A stretch of DNA of 64,000 nucleotides from Blastopirellula sp. (GTDB lineage Bacteria > Planctomycetota > Planctomycetia > Pirellulales > Pirellulaceae). The stretch covers positions 4,893 through 68,892 of the forward strand of contig NVWB01000007.1 of assembly GCA_002733575.1 (NCBI GenBank), in the 5' to 3' direction. Under the pieces are notes generated by a model, which worked only from the letters and a program-made list of their open reading frames with translations, did not search any database and was not told where the DNA came from. Of the stretch, positions 1-9,394 are shown one piece after another. Position 1 is the first letter of the stretch. Each line of letters opens with the position of its first letter. The position numbers and the translations under genes were made by a program.

Positions 1-234
1 AAGGAAGTCGAATCTATTGACGAATTCCTGGTAGGGCTCAATCGAGAAATGGTGGCAATTATTTTACCGCTGGCTAAATCCAAACAAGAAGTCCTCTATC
101 GTATTTGTCGGTCTAGCCCTCCGCGGCGTAAACCGTTTTTTATACAACTAGGAGACTCCGAACCTATAACCCTAGAAGAATTTATCATAAAACATCATCT
201 CGAAAGTGCCGAATTACCGGTGTATGAACCGTAA
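1..234 (+). CDS. C-terminal end of an unrecognised protein (5' end outside window)
   Basis: The reading frame is open from the first base and closes at a TAA, giving about 77 visible residues. There is an internal ATG at 49, but the frame reads through upstream with protein-like composition, so this is taken as the tail of a longer gene. The tail ends in a charged stretch (residues around IKHHLESAELPVYEP). No family is recognised from this fragment. It converges on the minus-strand cupin-like gene with only about 20 bp between the two stop codons, and no terminator hairpin is visible there. Function is unknown. Confidence 0.6.
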   Translation, partial: KEVESIDEFLVGLNREMVAIILPLAKSKQEVLYRICRSSPPRRKPFFIQLGDSEPITLEEFIIKHHLESAELPVYEP

Positions 235-254
235 GAGTCTGGTGTAATTGTTTG

Positions 255-1022
255 TTACCCATACATCTTAATCGCTTCGCCAGATCGAATCTTCTTGGCC
301 CGGATTCTTCCGTCCGAGATTTTTTCTCCGTTAGGGTCAACATAAACTCGCCCAGACCGTTGTCCATCATGCAGGTTCAATACGTGGATATTAAAAATAA
401 ATCCTCGTTTGCTGGCACATTTGAACCAGTGGACATTATCTTTCTTTTCTGAAATGGTCGAAGCTTGTCCTTTAGTAAAGGTCTCGTCAATCGTAGGTCG
501 AATGATCATGTGATCTTCGCCATCTTCTAAACGATCATAAAGCTTTCCTTCAAAGCTTCCATCGAGCACGAGAAACGCGGTGGCCATGTTGTCGTGACCA
601 TGCGGGACTACGGAGCGATTTTTTTCTAGAGCAAATATCTGATGGCCAAATACCAAGTTGGTAGGCAGCCCTTCGACTTCAGGGAACTTGAAATGTAAGG
701 CACGTTCGCCGCGTTCACGATACTTGAGGTCTTTAGTGAGTTTTTCGAAATCAACAAATTTCAGAAGTTCTTGAATTTCAATCTTCTCAAACAATTGAGT
801 CGTTTGTTCTTGCCACGCTAGTTGCGATATCTTTTCGCCTTGGACTTGTTGACCCAATTCATTGACTTGCTTCAACCACTTGGCCGCTATAGGTTGAATC
901 TCAGCCCCAATCGCTTCGCTGGAAAATAGGGTTTCCAAAAAAGTAAAAGTCAACACCGAAGAAATCACTCCAGCGTTAAATTCACGGCGGTTAGTCAACA
1001 CGCTTTTAATTTGGTCTTTCAC
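255..1022 (-). CDS. Tat-exported cupin-like protein
   Basis: A 255-residue protein. The start is GTG at 1022, supported by GGGAG seven bases upstream; a nearby ATG is out of frame and stops after two codons. The N-terminus has a twin-arginine leader (R12-R13-E-F, then a hydrophobic stretch to about residue 40), so export folded, perhaps with a metal, is likely. Residues about 120-215 look like a cupin barrel: VPHGHDN supplies H141 and H143, followed by G-rich strands, with H198 in NVHWF and H213 as further candidate ligands. This resembles cysteine-dioxygenase-like or other small-molecule cupins, but the substrate cannot be named. It lies near a secreted haem protein on the same strand, 162 bp away. 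The cupin call is inferred from motif spacing. Confidence 0.65.
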   Translation of the reverse strand: MKDQIKSVLTNRREFNAGVISSVLTFTFLETLFSSEAIGAEIQPIAAKWLKQVNELGQQVQGEKISQLAWQEQTTQLFEKIEIQELLKFVDFEKLTKDLKYRERGERALHFKFPEVEGLPTNLVFGHQIFALEKNRSVVPHGHDNMATAFLVLDGSFEGKLYDRLEDGEDHMIIRPTIDETFTKGQASTISEKKDNVHWFKCASKRGFIFNIHVLNLHDGQRSGRVYVDPNGEKISDGRIRAKKIRSGEAIKMYG

Positions 1023-1183
1023 TGCATCGCTCCCAAAAGGTAATCAAACGACTTATTATGCAAGTTCGTAATAAACCAAGATAACGAAAGATATCAGACA
1101 AGTCACTACAAAAAAGTGCTTCTGAGTGAAAAACAGAGAAGAACTTCCCCGCAGTGAACGGTCAAGAATGCCCTGGGAAATAA

Positions 1184-2479
1184 CTAATCCAGGTATTTCT
1201 TGTACTCAGGTTTTGTTTCCGAAAGAATCTCTCGAATTGCTTTGCGGGCATCGGGGCTTAGATGCTGGAAGGGTTGGGTCGAGTCTTTGTTGCTCAGGAT
1301 TTCGTTTAAGCGGAAGTAAATGCGTTTTTTGAGATCGACAGGTTGTGAATCGAAGGATTCAGAATGAATTAGATAACTGCATGGATATTTGAACATGCGT
1401 GTTGTTAAGTCAAATTCTCGCAGTGATCGGTTCTTGCTATCTTTGAGCCCCTTTGTGGTAAAGTCTTTCGCAAAGGAATTAGTGCCTTTGATCTCTGCTT
1501 CGAGTTCGATTTCTTCGCAAAACAGTAGATATTTAATCACTTCTTCTGCCGCATTGTTGATGCGTAGTTGAGTTAACGGCAGTCTGGCTGGATCATTGCT
1601 GGCTGTCTCTTCTTTTAGCTGTTCTTCTTCGTAGATCGCTTTTCGTGTTTGAAAGCTGGCGGAAGTAAACACATTGTGCATGGTGGTCTGATGTTCTAGT
1701 ACCATCAATGCGACAATGTCGCTATGACTAGAGAGATACTTGGTCGTATCGATTCGCTCGCTAAGGTCAAGCAGGTTCGCGCCATCATCAAGATTTGGTT
1801 TCCTGTAGCTATCAAAGGTGAGATTCCCCAAATGGCGTTGGTCTCCATGCGTGCCGGTCACGTACCAGCCGCCCCAGCGTTGCTTAAAAGGGCTGGTGTG
1901 ATCGATGCGGTATCGGGTGGTGCCTGTCACGGGGTAGCCTTGCTCGTTGACTTGTACAGATTGAACTACGTGACCAGGCACACGATAACCGGCAGTTGAA
2001 GAATGACAAAGCATGCATGATTCTACTTGACGTGTGAATTGTGGTTTCTCAGTTTTCTTTTGATCAAGTGAATAGAAAACCGTGCCAAGTTTGGGATCAA
2101 CGACCGAGATTTCGAGAACATCGCCCTGTTGTACCCAACCGATGTAGACGTTTTCATTGAAGTAAACCGCTCTCGGTGTTTTTGCCGTGATGCGGCGACG
2201 TTGAAAACTGGTCTTCGAGAACACCAGACCCTGTGACGAGATTGGGACATTCAATTGTTTTAAGACCGAGGGCAAATAGCCGTGCTCTTCATCATACTCA
2301 AGGGAAGCTTGACCTTGATCAAGCAACTGTTGCAATTGTGCAATCTTACCGGTGGGTTCTGTTGTACTGTAGTTGATCGGAGCAGCATCAAAGGGAGACC
2401 GAGCATGGATTGGAACAAGATAACTCAGTAGAAACGCAATCCCAAGAATAGGGATCATATATTTAGAAAGATGAACCAT
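1184..2479 (-). CDS. Secreted monohaem c-type protein of unknown function
   Basis: A 431-residue protein with a Sec signal peptide (hydrophobic residues 8-24, likely cleavage after A26 in IHARS). The ATG at 2479 has GGAGA six bases upstream. A single CxxCH haem-binding motif (C155, C158, H159, sequence CMLCH) lies in the middle, followed by a Tyr/Trp-rich stretch including RWGGWYVTGTHGDQRHLGN. The C-terminal half is helical and charged. Secreted haem proteins of this general layout are frequent in Planctomycetes, but I do not recognise a named family. It could be an electron-transfer or haem-peroxidase-like subunit. The upstream gene is divergent, with about 230 bp between the starts. Confidence 0.7.
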   Translation of the reverse strand: MVHLSKYMIPILGIAFLLSYLVPIHARSPFDAAPINYSTTEPTGKIAQLQQLLDQGQASLEYDEEHGYLPSVLKQLNVPISSQGLVFSKTSFQRRRITAKTPRAVYFNENVYIGWVQQGDVLEISVVDPKLGTVFYSLDQKKTEKPQFTRQVESCMLCHSSTAGYRVPGHVVQSVQVNEQGYPVTGTTRYRIDHTSPFKQRWGGWYVTGTHGDQRHLGNLTFDSYRKPNLDDGANLLDLSERIDTTKYLSSHSDIVALMVLEHQTTMHNVFTSASFQTRKAIYEEEQLKEETASNDPARLPLTQLRINNAAEEVIKYLLFCEEIELEAEIKGTNSFAKDFTTKGLKDSKNRSLREFDLTTRMFKYPCSYLIHSESFDSQPVDLKKRIYFRLNEILSNKDSTQPFQHLSPDARKAIREILSETKPEYKKYLD

Positions 2480-2706
2480 TGAATGTCTCCGCTGAATTAT
2501 TTCAAAATAAATTGCACACGAAGTGGGAGACTATGAGTTCTATTATACTATCGATTTTGAAAAATGCTATCAGACTCGAACAGAGTTAGATATTTCTGTG
2601 AGAAATGTTGATAATATTCAGACCTCTGTTTTAAGAGTTGCGACCAACTATAATTGAACGAAACAAATCAGGTCTTTGTTAAATTACTCACACTGAAGAT
2701 AAAAGA

Positions 2707-4167
2707 ATGATCCACCGAATATCATTATCACTATGTTTTATCTGCTGTTTATTGATGATCGCGGAAGGCAATTCTGAGGAGGTCCAAGAACAGGGCAACT
2801 CAACGAAAGACCAGTGGAGCCCCTTGTTGAAATCTTTGTTCGACATGGATGCAATTCGAGACCCAAGTACGCTTGAAGTGGAAGTGCTTTCAGACTGGCA
2901 TCGGGTCGATGGACCTGTTCCGACGAGACAGAAGCTGGTGACTATCAAAGTGGGTGAGATTTGGCCGGGGCAAGATTTACGTATGCCTGTGCGAATGATT
3001 GTTCCGGCTGATCGTAAAGCGAAAGGGTTTCATTTAACTGGGGGGAACACATTTGACCGGTTAAAAAAAGATCGAAACATTTTTCAGCTTGAGCAGGAAC
3101 TAATCCGGGGTGGAGTTGGTTTGGTCTACACCGTGGTTCAAGTGTTAGGGCAATCAGGACTTGGAGAACTGGGCAAAGAGTCGGAAGCTCGTTTTAACCA
3201 ATCATTGAACCCTCATGACAAGATTCAATACTGGGCATGGCCGGCGACCATGATGCGGGCAGTAACAACAGCCTATGCTGAAACCGAACACTTTGAAGTG
3301 GGAAAAATTGCCATGTCGGGTAGTTCTAAAAATGGAGCAACACCTTCGATGGCCATTTTGCATGATGATCGCATGACTGCGGTGCATGCAGGTGTTTCGC
3401 CGATTTGGGATTCGCCGCTTCGACTTTGTGACGACAAAGCCTGGGCCGAACTTAAAGAAGAGGCCGGCGAGTTTCGTCATCCATTCCTGGGTGGACATTA
3501 CGGGCCAACTTCTAACCGAAGTGCTATAGAGGCCGGGCGTAGCTGGGAAGATCTTAAGAAGCTCGCACACGATATTTCCGACGGCGTGTTTATATCTCGA
3601 AATTTAAAAGAACTTCGCGAACGGAATGTGGACATGTTGTTTCAGCCTGGCACGCATGATTTTGTTGCGTATGATATCTCGTGGGGTGGCAAGCATTTCC
3701 CAGAGATACCGATTTATTTAAAGGTCAATTCAGGGCATGGTCAGAAAGTGACACATCCAGGGGTTGAGAGAAAGGTTGACAACTTATCAGCATTCCTGTT
3801 GGAGCACTTTTTTGACGACGTGCCGTCTCTGTTGACTGCACCGGAAGTTTCTACGAAAGTAAAAGGCGATATGCTGCATGTGACTGTACGGTTTGCAGAT
3901 CAATTGGCCGAAGAGACCGGCCATGTCTTCTGGATGTATGATCGCCCGATGGATGGAACACCAGGCTATTTGAAGGAACATTTTCCAAGTGAGAATTGGT
4001 CAGAGATGAAGTACGATAAAACACAGGGTTTTTGGACTGCTGAAATCAAACTCGATGCGAATGCAAGTCGGATCGATTTCTTTAGTAATCATCGCAAGAC
4101 GATTGATTATAAGGGGAAATCATATACGACTTATCTTTCTAGCCCTTATACGCGGGTTGAGCTGTGA
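2707..4167 (+). CDS. Secreted alpha/beta-hydrolase, PhoPQ-activated pathogenicity-related (PqaA)-like
   Basis: A 486-residue protein with an N-terminal signal peptide (residues 1-23). The core resembles PqaA-type alpha/beta-hydrolases. Residues 80-150 carry the strand region and HLTGGNTF loop. The nucleophile elbow is SGSSKNG, with candidate Ser207 in the G-x-S-K-x-G arrangement typical of that family. PGTHDF (D318) and NSGHGQ (H344) are in the right order to complete a Ser-Asp-His triad. Residues from about 370 form a beta-rich C-terminal domain. The substrate is unknown; ester or peptide hydrolysis in the periplasm or outside is plausible. It converges with the AAA ATPase gene, with a single base between the stop codons. 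Confidence 0.65.
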   Translation: MIHRISLSLCFICCLLMIAEGNSEEVQEQGNSTKDQWSPLLKSLFDMDAIRDPSTLEVEVLSDWHRVDGPVPTRQKLVTIKVGEIWPGQDLRMPVRMIVPADRKAKGFHLTGGNTFDRLKKDRNIFQLEQELIRGGVGLVYTVVQVLGQSGLGELGKESEARFNQSLNPHDKIQYWAWPATMMRAVTTAYAETEHFEVGKIAMSGSSKNGATPSMAILHDDRMTAVHAGVSPIWDSPLRLCDDKAWAELKEEAGEFRHPFLGGHYGPTSNRSAIEAGRSWEDLKKLAHDISDGVFISRNLKELRERNVDMLFQPGTHDFVAYDISWGGKHFPEIPIYLKVNSGHGQKVTHPGVERKVDNLSAFLLEHFFDDVPSLLTAPEVSTKVKGDMLHVTVRFADQLAEETGHVFWMYDRPMDGTPGYLKEHFPSENWSEMKYDKTQGFWTAEIKLDANASRIDFFSNHRKTIDYKGKSYTTYLSSPYTRVEL

Positions 4168-4168
4168 A

Positions 4169-5692
4169 TTACATCACGGCAAAGTAGTTTTCCACCGCGG
4201 CATCAAAATGTTCTTTGGATAGTTGAAGATCGATTTTTTCAAATAGGCACAAATTGCGGACTTGTTGCAGCAAGTCACGTGGTTGGCAGCAGCGGAAGTT
4301 GCGATTCACTTTGTGGTAATGCTCTTCGACCAAATAATTGATCACTTCGCCATCGTACTCAAAACCCATTAGTGGACACATAATTTTGAACAGTTGACGA
4401 AACTCGTCTTCGGTTGGATCAACGACTTCGATTTTGTAGGGAATACGACGTAGAAAAGCTTCGTCACAAAGGTCGCGTGGTTCTAAGTTGGTTGAAAAGA
4501 TGACGAGCTGATCGAATGGGACTTGGATTTTCTTTCCGTTAGACAAGTTGAGAAAGTCGTACCGTTTTTCGAGCGGAACGATCCATCGATTCAATAGTTC
4601 ATCAGTGCTCATTTGTTGACGGCCAAAGTCGTCGATCACCAAGGTGCCGCAATTGCTTTTCATTTGCATGGGAGCTTCACTGATGCCTGAAGTTGAGTTG
4701 TAGGTGATTTCGAGGTTGGCCATCGTCAGTTCACCACCAACGACAATCGTAGGGCGTTTGATTCGTACCCAGCGTTTGTCAATCTTATCTTCTTTTAATA
4801 AACCGCTAGTCTCGATTACGGGGACTTCTTCGTGATTACCTGGATCAAACAGGCGGATGATTTCACCATCGATACCGATGGCTCGTGGAATCCAGATATA
4901 TTTTCCAAAAGCTTGTGTGACCCGTTCGGCGATGCTTGTCTTTCCGTTGCCTGGAGCTCCATACAGGAACAGACCTTTGCCGCTGTTGACTGCGGGGCCC
5001 AGTCTACGAAGCATATAGGGGTTGATCAACAGGTCTTCAAAAGCTTCCTTTAAATCTTCATGGCCAGGGTGCTGCTTTTCTAAAGATTGATCCCGAACGC
5101 TATCGATATAGCTTTCGAGAGAAACAGGCACAGAACCGAAGTAGGTGCAGTGATCGGCATATCGGCGAGCGCGTTCTCGCCCTAAGTCAGTGAGCAGATA
5201 GACATAGTCGTTGGCGGTTGTGGTGTCTTTGTATACGACCAATTGATCGCATTTCATTCTTCGTAATAATTCTTCGATCAGAAGAAATGGAAGACTCAAT
5301 TGCTCACTGACCTGACGACCTGAAGCTTCACCTTTGGCGAGCAAATACTTCATTGCAATGGCTTCAACTTCACTTTCAGTTACCTGTGCTTCAGCAAAGC
5401 TAGAAGGTTCACGTGGAAAAAAGGCTTCAAGGTCTTCGGCGTCTTCATCCTTATTTTCAGATTGTGCAACGAGAGTTGCCATCTCAGGGGCACTGGATTC
5501 CTGAGACGAATCCCCAGTGAGTTGATGAATCCGACTTAACAAAGAATCTAATTTTTCATCTCCTTCAACTGCACTTGGCTCACTCTCATGTTTGGGAGTC
5601 GTGGCGTCTAAGTCCTGCCAAGGATCTGATTGATCGGAGCTTGGATTACCTGTGAGTTGAGAGAGTAGATCGTTGGTGGATGGATTCGTCAT
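4169..5692 (-). CDS. AAA-family ATPase with N-terminal winged-helix-like domain
   Basis: A 507-residue cytoplasmic protein. Residues 1-105 are acidic, Ser/Pro-rich and probably disordered. Residues about 105-185 look like a winged helix (SGRQVSEQLSLPFLLIEELL, then a wing and YLLTDLGRERA). The ATPase core follows: Walker A GAPGNGKTS (K251, T252), Walker B LVIDDFGRQ (D354-D355 region), sensor-1 STN (N402) and an FLRRIPYK arginine pair. The arrangement resembles planctomycete AAA proteins annotated as ATPases with chaperone activity. The role is unknown, possibly remodelling of a DNA-bound or transcription-related complex because of the wing domain. The start is ATG at 5692. It is likely a single-gene unit. 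Confidence 0.75.
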   Translation of the reverse strand: MTNPSTNDLLSQLTGNPSSDQSDPWQDLDATTPKHESEPSAVEGDEKLDSLLSRIHQLTGDSSQESSAPEMATLVAQSENKDEDAEDLEAFFPREPSSFAEAQVTESEVEAIAMKYLLAKGEASGRQVSEQLSLPFLLIEELLRRMKCDQLVVYKDTTTANDYVYLLTDLGRERARRYADHCTYFGSVPVSLESYIDSVRDQSLEKQHPGHEDLKEAFEDLLINPYMLRRLGPAVNSGKGLFLYGAPGNGKTSIAERVTQAFGKYIWIPRAIGIDGEIIRLFDPGNHEEVPVIETSGLLKEDKIDKRWVRIKRPTIVVGGELTMANLEITYNSTSGISEAPMQMKSNCGTLVIDDFGRQQMSTDELLNRWIVPLEKRYDFLNLSNGKKIQVPFDQLVIFSTNLEPRDLCDEAFLRRIPYKIEVVDPTEDEFRQLFKIMCPLMGFEYDGEVINYLVEEHYHKVNRNFRCCQPRDLLQQVRNLCLFEKIDLQLSKEHFDAAVENYFAVM

Positions 5693-5877
5693 GCGTGTGC
5701 CGGTGCGTAGAAGATGAGACTAGACAAGTAATCGTGCTAAAGAAAGTGTAGTTCTTGAGCGTCAGTTTGCACGAAATTAAGCATAGTTTTAAAACAAGGT
5801 GTGACGACTCGTTCTCGTGAGAATCATTACAATCGTTGCTACTGGTCCACGATTGAGTGGTTTTGTGTATAAAAAAA

Positions 5878-5908
5878 GCCTGGGCGATTACCTCGTAATC
5901 GCCCAGGC
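5878..5908 (-). terminator. Rho-independent terminator for the 5933-7789 sulfatase gene
   Basis: A perfect 14-bp stem (5878-5891 against 5895-5908, arm GCCTGGGCGATTAC) has a 3-base loop. Read on the minus strand, the stem is followed directly by seven T residues (5871-5877). It lies 25 bp downstream of the sulfatase stop codon and matches the textbook intrinsic terminator. Confidence 0.9.
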
Positions 5909-5932
5909 CACATTAACCAGATGTTGGTCGAC

Positions 5933-7789
5933 CTACTTTGTCTTTTTTAAATCAGCGAGAATCTTCGTCTTTAAATTGGGCATATACGCACGAAGTGATT
6001 TGCTCGGGAGTTCAAAATCAGTGGGGATAGCTTCAATCTCTTTCAAAACACTGATGGCCTTTTCGTCCATTTCGTCTAACGCATTACAGGCTAACATGGC
6101 AATGTAGATGCCGTGCTTCGTGCCATCGGAATATTGAATCAATATAGACAACGCTTCGTCACGATCTTTCTTTTTGCCGAACTGTGCGATACACTGAGCC
6201 GCTAAAATCTGTACGCTTTTCGATTCGTCGTAAAGTGCATTTTCAAGATCGCTACTAGTGGCAGAAACCGCATCTTTACCACGCATTAAAACACCCATAG
6301 CTCCCCAGTAACGCACGGCACTATCTTTGTCGCGGAGTGCTGCGACTAACTTGGAAGTGTTGTTGGGATTCATTTCTGATGCAACTTCAGCAATCGCTTG
6401 GATCTTTTCAAGGTCGTATTGTTTCGGATCATGACCGACTTCGTAAGGCGAAGAATCTTTACTGCGAGTATGAATTTCATCTTCAGGCAGGAAGCCAACG
6501 TCACGAATTTCGGCTTGCCAATTATGTAGTGCCGTTTTGAGTTCGTTTTTAATGGCCTGGTGCTTGGCAGAATTGGCCAAGTTGACGACTTCGTCTGGAT
6601 CGGTTTCTAAATCGTAGAGTTCTTCAAACGGCTTGCGCTGCCAGAATAAACTCTGCTCAGGTGTCAACTTGCCTGCATCAAACATTTCTTTCCAAATGCG
6701 TGTCGTTGGTGTTTGGAACATGTATTGAATGTACTGCCCATAAATCTTGTGGGGCATAAAGTTACGAATGTAGACGTACCGTCCGTTGCCGCAAGTGCGA
6801 ACCATGTCGTAACGCTCGTCCATGCGTCCACGAAAACCAAACGCATAATCTTGGTCAGGTGTCTCGTACTTGCCCATGAACGCATGTCCTTGCATCCACT
6901 TGGGTGGCTCGATACTAGCGGTACTTAATAGGGTAGCTGCAAGATCAATAAAGCCTACGAGTCGCTCGGATGAACCGGCTTCTTGATATTCTTTCGGAGC
7001 CAGTGATTTCCATTTGGCAGGCACGTGAACAATCATCGGCACTTGCAAGCCAGAGTTGTAGGGCCAGCGTTTACTACGTGGCATGCCTGACCCATGATCG
7101 CCGTAGTAGAGAACAATCGTATCTTCTTCTAAGCCATCCTCTTTGAGTTGCTTCAGTAAGCCACCTACCTGTGTATCCATTTCTGTTACTTTGTCGTAAT
7201 ACTGTGCCCAGTCTTGTCGCACTTCAGGCGTGTCAGGGTGGTACTTCGGTACATACACTTTGGCCGGGTCATGTATTTGTTTATGAGGTCGGGTGCGTAG
7301 TTTGCTTTCGTGACTAATGGTGTAATTGAAAACGGCAAAGAAAGGTTGCCCTGGCTTGCGATTTCTCCAATGGGCTTTTCCGCTCGACTCATCCCAAACT
7401 TGACCTACCTTGACCAAGTTGTAATCTTCTTTCGATCGGTTGGTGCAATAGTATCCTGCTTTCCGCATGATGGCAGGGTACATATCAAAGTTTGCAGGCA
7501 AGCGAGTGATGCTGCGCATGTGCTCAGAACCAGTTGCTGGTGGATAAATACCAGAGATGATGGTCGTTCTCGCTGGCGCACAAACCGGAGCGGTTGACCA
7601 GGCGTTCAGGTAGATCATGCCCTTGGCTGCGATGCTATCGATATTGGGCGATGTGGCATAATCATCGCCGTAACAACCCAACTCAGGCCCATTGTCTTCA
7701 CTGGTGATCCACAAGATATTGGGCCGATCTTGTGCGGCCTGGGCCACTGTTCCTATCAATAGAAAGGCAAGAGTTGATAATCGTCGCAT
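5933..7789 (-). CDS. Secreted sulfatase with C-terminal HEAT-like repeats
   Basis: About 618 residues from ATG at 7789, chosen over an in-frame ATG 21 bases upstream because CCAGGA precedes it at a good distance and it gives a clean signal peptide (MRRLSTLAFLL to AQA). The sulfatase signature CAPAR (C70-x-P-x-R74) predicts formylglycine formation; EDN near residue 32 and the later DHG in YYGDHGSG are expected metal-site elements. The catalytic domain runs to about residue 460. Beyond it, stretches such as DKDSAVRYWGAMGVL and KSVQILAAQCIAQFG look like two or three HEAT repeats. It probably desulfates an algal or host polysaccharide in the periplasm or outside. A strong terminator follows. Confidence 0.9.
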   Translation of the reverse strand: MRRLSTLAFLLIGTVAQAAQDRPNILWITSEDNGPELGCYGDDYATSPNIDSIAAKGMIYLNAWSTAPVCAPARTTIISGIYPPATGSEHMRSITRLPANFDMYPAIMRKAGYYCTNRSKEDYNLVKVGQVWDESSGKAHWRNRKPGQPFFAVFNYTISHESKLRTRPHKQIHDPAKVYVPKYHPDTPEVRQDWAQYYDKVTEMDTQVGGLLKQLKEDGLEEDTIVLYYGDHGSGMPRSKRWPYNSGLQVPMIVHVPAKWKSLAPKEYQEAGSSERLVGFIDLAATLLSTASIEPPKWMQGHAFMGKYETPDQDYAFGFRGRMDERYDMVRTCGNGRYVYIRNFMPHKIYGQYIQYMFQTPTTRIWKEMFDAGKLTPEQSLFWQRKPFEELYDLETDPDEVVNLANSAKHQAIKNELKTALHNWQAEIRDVGFLPEDEIHTRSKDSSPYEVGHDPKQYDLEKIQAIAEVASEMNPNNTSKLVAALRDKDSAVRYWGAMGVLMRGKDAVSATSSDLENALYDESKSVQILAAQCIAQFGKKKDRDEALSILIQYSDGTKHGIYIAMLACNALDEMDEKAISVLKEIEAIPTDFELPSKSLRAYMPNLKTKILADLKKTK

Positions 7790-8108
7790 GGTGTTTCGTC
7801 CTGGGTTCATCTATGAATGTTCGTAAGTGCTCACGAAAGGCTTGATCATAATTGGATTCCAAAAATCCGCTTACTTATAAGAGTGTAACATGTCTATGGA
7901 CTGTAGGAGGATTTGATTTCACAATTATACTGTGAATTCAGCGGTAACTCCGTTTCATGAAACTGTTTAAAGGGGATTCCGAGCCTCTATCTTTGCGTTG
8001 ATAAAAACAGGTTGATCGTCTATAATATATAAACTCGCCTAATACAATTCGTTATTCGAATCACTTCCCACCTCATGTCATCTTGTTAATTTTGAATGGA
8101 ATATCTAC
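7790..8108. other. Divergent intergenic region with a sigma70-type promoter
   Basis: About 320 bp separate the divergent sulfatase and DUF1552 genes. The plus-strand promoter is reported separately. No other coding sequence, RNA gene or strong hairpin was found. Confidence 0.6.
7998..8026 (+). promoter_or_regulatory. Predicted sigma70-type promoter for the DUF1552-DUF1592 pair
   Basis: TTGATA at 7998-8003 and TATAAT at 8021-8026 are separated by exactly 17 bases, 83 bp before the start codon at 8109. The match to the consensus -10 element is perfect and that to the -35 element is 5 of 6. No operator-like palindrome is evident. Confidence 0.65.
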
Positions 8109-9392
8109 ATGTCATTGTCGATCCAGCCACGACGGACATTTCTTAAAGCAGCCGGAATTTGCCTTGCACTGCCTGCACTTGAGTCATTGAAGGCTGTTTC
8201 AGCGGCTCCCAAGAATCAGCCCAGTGTGCCGAAACGTATGGTGTGTGTCGGGAATGAGTTTGGCATGTACTCCGATTCTTTCTTCCCTAAAGAGTATGGT
8301 GCCGACTACGAATTCACAAAACTTTTGAAACCGCTTGAAGCTCACCGAAAAGATATGACGGTGCTCTCGCATTTAGATCACGGACAAAAAGGTGGGCATT
8401 TTGCCGTCCACACTTTTTTAACTGGGGTCAAATCAGTTGAAGCACGGAACATGCCCGATGGAGGAATTAGTCTCGACCAACGAGCGGCCGAGCATGTCGG
8501 TTCTAAAACGCGATTCCCTTCATTGACCATTGGCTCAGAAGATGGCCTACATGGCGGTTGTCAGATGAGTTGGACCCGCACTGGCACGCGAGTTCCCCCG
8601 GTAGCTGGCCCACGCCAACTGTTTCATCAATTGTTTACTGACAATGATGCACAAGCGAAGAAAATTGCAAAAGATCGAATCCAACTGCAAGGTTCGATCT
8701 TGGATGGAGTATTAGGCGACGCTAAATCATTGAAACTCCGCTTGAATAAAACCGATGGAACCAAACTAGAAGAATACTTTTCCTCAGTTCGAGATGTTGA
8801 AGTCAAACTGGAACTAGATAGCAAGTGGCAAAAAGTGCCAAAGCCTAAAACCGACTTAAAAGAACCGGTGAATCAAGGGCTGTCTCGTGATTTACCTTTG
8901 ATCTATGACTTGATCGCCTTGGCACTGCAAACCGATTCAACCCGGGTTGCCACGCTAGAAGTTGGTGGCAGTTTTGCAGCCCGAGATATTGGAATCAACA
9001 AAGGCTACCATGGCCTATCGCATCATGGCAAAGTGAAAGCGAGTATCGACTTATTGGTTCAAATTGAACTTTATCAGGTTCAACAGTTTGCCCGATTCAT
9101 TGACAAATTAAAATCAATCCGCGAACCGGAGAGTAACGGCTGCTTGCTCGATAACACCATGGCATTGATGGGCAGCGGCATGGGCAACGCGAATTCTCAT
9201 ACGAACAATAACTTGCCGCTTGTGTTGGCTGGTGGTGGATTTAAACATGGCGAGCATAAACAATTCCCCAAAGAATCGAATCGCCGGTTGCCACTCTGCA
9301 ATCTGTTCGTATCAATGTTGCAACAATTTGGGGTTGAAACCGGCAGTTTCAGCACCAGCACTGGCACATTGACCGGTTTGGAAATGGCGTAA
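8109..9392 (+). CDS. DUF1552 family protein, Tat-exported
   Basis: A 427-residue protein with a clear twin-arginine leader: R8-R9-T-F-L-K-A-A-G followed by a hydrophobic stretch and an AVSAA-type cleavage region near residue 32. The body matches the planctomycete DUF1552 family: MVCVGNEFGMYSDSFFP near the start, then LTGVKS, SLDQRAAEHVG, and later MGSGMGNANSHTNNNLPLVL. The family is related to alkaline-phosphatase-fold DUF1501 proteins and is of unknown activity. It is separated from the downstream DUF1592 gene by 2 bp, so the two are co-transcribed. DUF1552/DUF1592 pairs are a planctomycete hallmark and are thought to be exported, haem-associated systems, possibly acting on complex substrates. 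Confidence 0.9.
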   Translation: MSLSIQPRRTFLKAAGICLALPALESLKAVSAAPKNQPSVPKRMVCVGNEFGMYSDSFFPKEYGADYEFTKLLKPLEAHRKDMTVLSHLDHGQKGGHFAVHTFLTGVKSVEARNMPDGGISLDQRAAEHVGSKTRFPSLTIGSEDGLHGGCQMSWTRTGTRVPPVAGPRQLFHQLFTDNDAQAKKIAKDRIQLQGSILDGVLGDAKSLKLRLNKTDGTKLEEYFSSVRDVEVKLELDSKWQKVPKPKTDLKEPVNQGLSRDLPLIYDLIALALQTDSTRVATLEVGGSFAARDIGINKGYHGLSHHGKVKASIDLLVQIELYQVQQFARFIDKLKSIREPESNGCLLDNTMALMGSGMGNANSHTNNNLPLVLAGGGFKHGEHKQFPKESNRRLPLCNLFVSMLQQFGVETGSFSTSTGTLTGLEMA

Positions 9393-9394
9393 CC

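Noticed and set aside
3202-3570. Open frame of 122 residues on the minus strand inside the hydrolase gene
   Set aside because: It is antisense to a supported alpha/beta-hydrolase and reads as a shadow frame with implausible composition.
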